Positions 62,454-64,000 of a DNA stretch of 64,000 nt are shown here, one piece after another. Position numbers and translations under genes: made by a program. Source of the stretch: SVEL01 sp017381055 (lineage in GTDB: Bacteria; Bacillota; Clostridia; Lachnospirales; Lachnospiraceae); NCBI GenBank assembly GCA_036307185.1, contig JAXJYC010000040.1:1-64000 (forward strand). The letters run 5' to 3'. A model generated the notes under the pieces. The model was not told the DNA's origin. It did no database searches and was given only the letters and a program-made list of their open reading frames with translations. Position 1 is the first letter of the stretch. Every line of letters begins with the position of its first letter.

Positions 62454-62512
62454 GTAATCACCTTACTTTCTAATGCAACCATATGAGCTGCACCTAACGC
62501 TGTATAATTCAT
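62450..62512 (-). CDS. 20-residue reading frame coupled to the next gene
   Basis: MNYTALGAAHMVALESKVIT; GGAGTG lies 8-9 nt upstream and the stop overlaps the next ATG (ATGA). It may be a small protein or a leader for coupled translation. Confidence 0.45.
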   Translation of the reverse strand: MNYTALGAAHMVALESKVIT

Positions 62513-62527
62513 CTTTTTTTCACTCCT

Positions 62528-62758
62528 TTAATACTCAAATCTTGGGTCCAAACGAAATCCTTCTAAGTACTCATCCAACACGTCCGTATTTACCAGACAC
62601 AATTGACCTACTTTGTACACTGCTCCTGCTTCCTTTGATATCTCTTGGAACTTTGTCATTCCCATAGAATAAAGCTCTGCACCTTCCTTGTAGCGTACAA
62701 ACTTTTTCTTACGCTCTTTGGCTTTCTTGTAATCGTACTTTTCTCTTGTTGCTTCCAT
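62528..62758 (-). CDS. DUF6462-family protein at the right end
   Basis: 76 residues: RYKEGAELYSMGMTKFQEIS, GAVYKVGQLCLVNTDVLDEY. Closest in sequence to the excisionase-like protein at 4811, at the other ICE end. ATG at 62758 follows GAAAGGAG. Probably a DNA-binding regulator or second recombination directionality factor. Confidence 0.78.
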   Translation of the reverse strand: MEATREKYDYKKAKERKKKFVRYKEGAELYSMGMTKFQEISKEAGAVYKVGQLCLVNTDVLDEYLEGFRLDPRFEY

Positions 62759-62800
62759 AGTCGTCTCCTTTCAAATTTAAACTTTTCTGTAAACGCAAAA

Positions 62801-62840
62801 AGAGGCTATTTCCTAAAATTTCTTTTAGAAAATAACCTCT
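62801..62840 (-). terminator. Terminator at the ICE right end
   Basis: AGAGGCTATTTCCTAAAA (62801-62818) pairs with TTTTAGAAAATAACCTCT (62823-62840) with two mismatches; five T residues follow on the minus strand. It ends lysS transcription before the first ICE gene. Confidence 0.87.
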
Positions 62841-62884
62841 AATAATAGATGTTACTGTATTCGTTTAAACTTTTTAAGATTACA

Positions 62885-62938
62885 TACTGTTACGGACTTT
62901 TACGTACTCTAATGACAATTTGATGTCTTTTTGTTGTC
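62885..62938 (+). repeat. Right-end arm-type repeats
   Basis: TACTGTTACGGACTTTTAC (62885-62903) matches the left-end 19-mers at 3099 and 3141 in the same orientation, and TTTTTGTTGTC (62928-62938) matches the second class at 3173-3214. Confidence 0.68.
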
Positions 62939-62980
62939 TTTTGCACTCCAAAAACCCCGCAAACCCTTGATTTTACTGGA

Positions 62981-64000
62981 TTATTTGTCAAATGACTTCA
63001 TCGTTGGGAAGAATAATACATCTCTAATAGCTGGACTATTTGTCATAAGCATTGTTAATCTATCAATTCCGTAACCGATACCGCCTGTTGGTGGCATACC
63101 GATTGAAAGTGCATTTAAGAAATCTTCATCTGTTGTGTTAGCTTCCTCATCACCTGCTGCCAATGCTGCTTCCTGAGCCTTGAAACGCTCTCTCTGGTCA
63201 ATTGGATCGTTAAGCTCTGAGTATGCGTTACACATTTCCCAACCGTTCATAAACATCTCGAAACGCTCTACGTACTCTGGATCCTCTGGCTTCTTCTTTG
63301 TAAGTGGAGAAATCTCAATTGGATGATCCATTACGAATGTTGGCTGGATAAGGTGCTCCTCTACGAACTCTTCAAAGAAGAGGTTGAGGATATCACCCTT
63401 TGTATGTCTCTCTTCGAACTCTACGTTCTTTTCCTTAGCGATTGCTCTAGCTTCCTCAAGTGTCTTGATTTCCTTGAAATCTACACCAGAATACTTCTTA
63501 ACAGCATCAACCATTGTGATACGCTCGAATGGCTTTGATAAATCCATTGTGTGTTCGCCGTACTGTAAAGTTAAGCTTCCGTTAACTTCCTGTGCTACAT
63601 AACGGAACATGTTCTCTGTAAGGTCCATCATGCCGTGGTAATCTGTATATGCCTGATAAAGCTCCATAAGTGTGAACTCTGGGTTGTGTCTTGTATCAAG
63701 ACCTTCGTTACGGAATACTCTACCGATTTCGTATACTCTCTCAAGTCCACCTACGATAAGTCTCTTTAAATATAACTCTAATGAAATTCTAAGTTTTAAG
63801 TCTTCGTTTAATGCATTGAAATGTGTCTCAAATGGTCTAGCTGCTGCTCCACCTGCATTTGATACAAGCATAGGAGTCTCAACTTCCATAAAGCCCTGTC
63901 CATCGAGGAACTTTCTGATAGAGCTAAGTACCTTTGAACGCTTAACAAATGTTTCCTTAACATCAGCATTCATGATAAGGTCTACGTATCTCTGACGATA
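62981..64000 (-). CDS. lysS: Lysyl-tRNA synthetase catalytic core (C-terminal 339 residues, 5' end outside window)
   Basis: Class II LysRS. Visible frame starts at the window edge (RQRYVDLI) and shows motif 2 (RVFRNEGLDTRHNPEFTLME) and motif 3 (GIGYGIDRLTML). It ends P-T-M-K-S-F-D-K-stop inside the ICE. That is just where the catalytic domain of short LysRS proteins ends, so the enzyme should still work without the tRNA-binding domain now at 2608-3060. Confidence 0.95.
   Translation of the reverse strand, partial: YRQRYVDLIMNADVKETFVKRSKVLSSIRKFLDGQGFMEVETPMLVSNAGGAAARPFETHFNALNEDLKLRISLELYLKRLIVGGLERVYEIGRVFRNEGLDTRHNPEFTLMELYQAYTDYHGMMDLTENMFRYVAQEVNGSLTLQYGEHTMDLSKPFERITMVDAVKKYSGVDFKEIKTLEEARAIAKEKNVEFEERHTKGDILNLFFEEFVEEHLIQPTFVMDHPIEISPLTKKKPEDPEYVERFEMFMNGWEMCNAYSELNDPIDQRERFKAQEAALAAGDEEANTTDEDFLNALSIGMPPTGGIGYGIDRLTMLMTNSPAIRDVLFFPTMKSFDK
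62993..63009. repeat. attR core of the ICE
   Basis: Identical to attL at 3052-3068. Located at the end of the LysRS catalytic frame; downstream ICE sequence adds the codons F-D-K and a stop. Confidence 0.92.

Larger units (their letters stand above)
3052..63009. mobile_element. Integrative and conjugative element inserted in lysS
   Basis: The limits are set by a 17-bp direct repeat (TGACTTCATCGTTGGGA) that lies in the C-terminal end of the LysRS catalytic frame on the right and at the start of the detached tRNA-binding domain on the left. Inside are a tyrosine integrase and excisionase-like gene at the left end, a ParA/ParB/RepA_N module at the right end, a MOBP relaxase, VirB4/VirD4-type secretion genes, Tad pilus genes, a resistance-like cargo and a phosphorothioation-type defence island. 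All are minus strand except one small gene. That it is still mobile is inferred; every core gene looks intact. Confidence 0.93.

Overview
The window is an AT-rich Clostridia chromosome segment, probably Lachnospiraceae (inferred from gene families: RepA_N/DUF6017 initiator, DUF6462 excisionase-like genes, a Tn916-type integrase, and a lysyl-tRNA synthetase with a C-terminal tRNA-binding domain). Most of it, about 3052 to 63009, is one integrative and conjugative element (ICE) of about 60 kb inserted inside lysS. The 17-bp direct repeat at 3052-3068 and 62993-63009 is the attachment core and encodes the P-T-M-K-S codons of LysRS. The catalytic part of LysRS (62981-64000, running off the right edge) now ends in a new S-F-D-K-stop. 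The tRNA-binding domain is left as a separate reading frame at 2608-3060. Almost every gene is on the minus strand, so transcription runs right to left.

Chromosome left of the ICE (1-3051): a fossil of a CpaB-like pilus protein matching one inside the ICE, an ArsC/Spx-family gene, and an AbiE-type toxin-antitoxin pair with its own promoter.

ICE from right to left: integrase arm sites and a terminator; a plasmid-like module (DUF6462 protein, ParA, ParB, RepA_N initiator, more DUF6462 genes); a defence island (about 44.9-58.1 kb) with an Xre regulator, four genes for an Ssp-type DNA phosphorothioation pathway (sulfur-transfer PP-loop enzyme, DUF4007 protein, large ATPase, cysteine desulfurase), and a helicase, a GHKL ATPase and a PLD nuclease that look like the matching restriction module; a transfer-origin region with an IncP-like nick site, iterons and a structured segment; a mobilization operon (MobC, RadC, ArdC-like, DUF5688, two SpoVG-like, MOBP relaxase); a first Tad-type ATPase, prepilin peptidase and secreted adhesin; a small cargo of a chloramphenicol acetyltransferase-like gene with a MerR/GyrI pair; then two transfer operons that combine type IV secretion genes (VirB4, a VirB4 N-terminal paralogue, NlpC/P60 hydrolase, VirD4, VirB2- and VirB6-like) with a Tad pilus set (TadA, TadB, TadC, pseudopilins, CpaB). 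A variable region of unknown genes (7-10.8 kb) follows, then a divergent sigma factor, excisionase-like and integrase genes at the left end.

The most striking observation is a two-block motif, TTTAGGCAA-N13-TACCACAATAAATA, present six times with an invariant 13-nt gap, each time 25-53 nt before the start of the first gene of a transfer or excision transcription unit. The ICE encodes its own sigma-70-like protein (5085-6098), whose leader contains a strong intrinsic terminator. I propose that this sigma factor is the master switch that turns on excision, relaxosome, ArdC/DUF5688 and secretion operons together. This is inference from sequence layout and needs experimental test.
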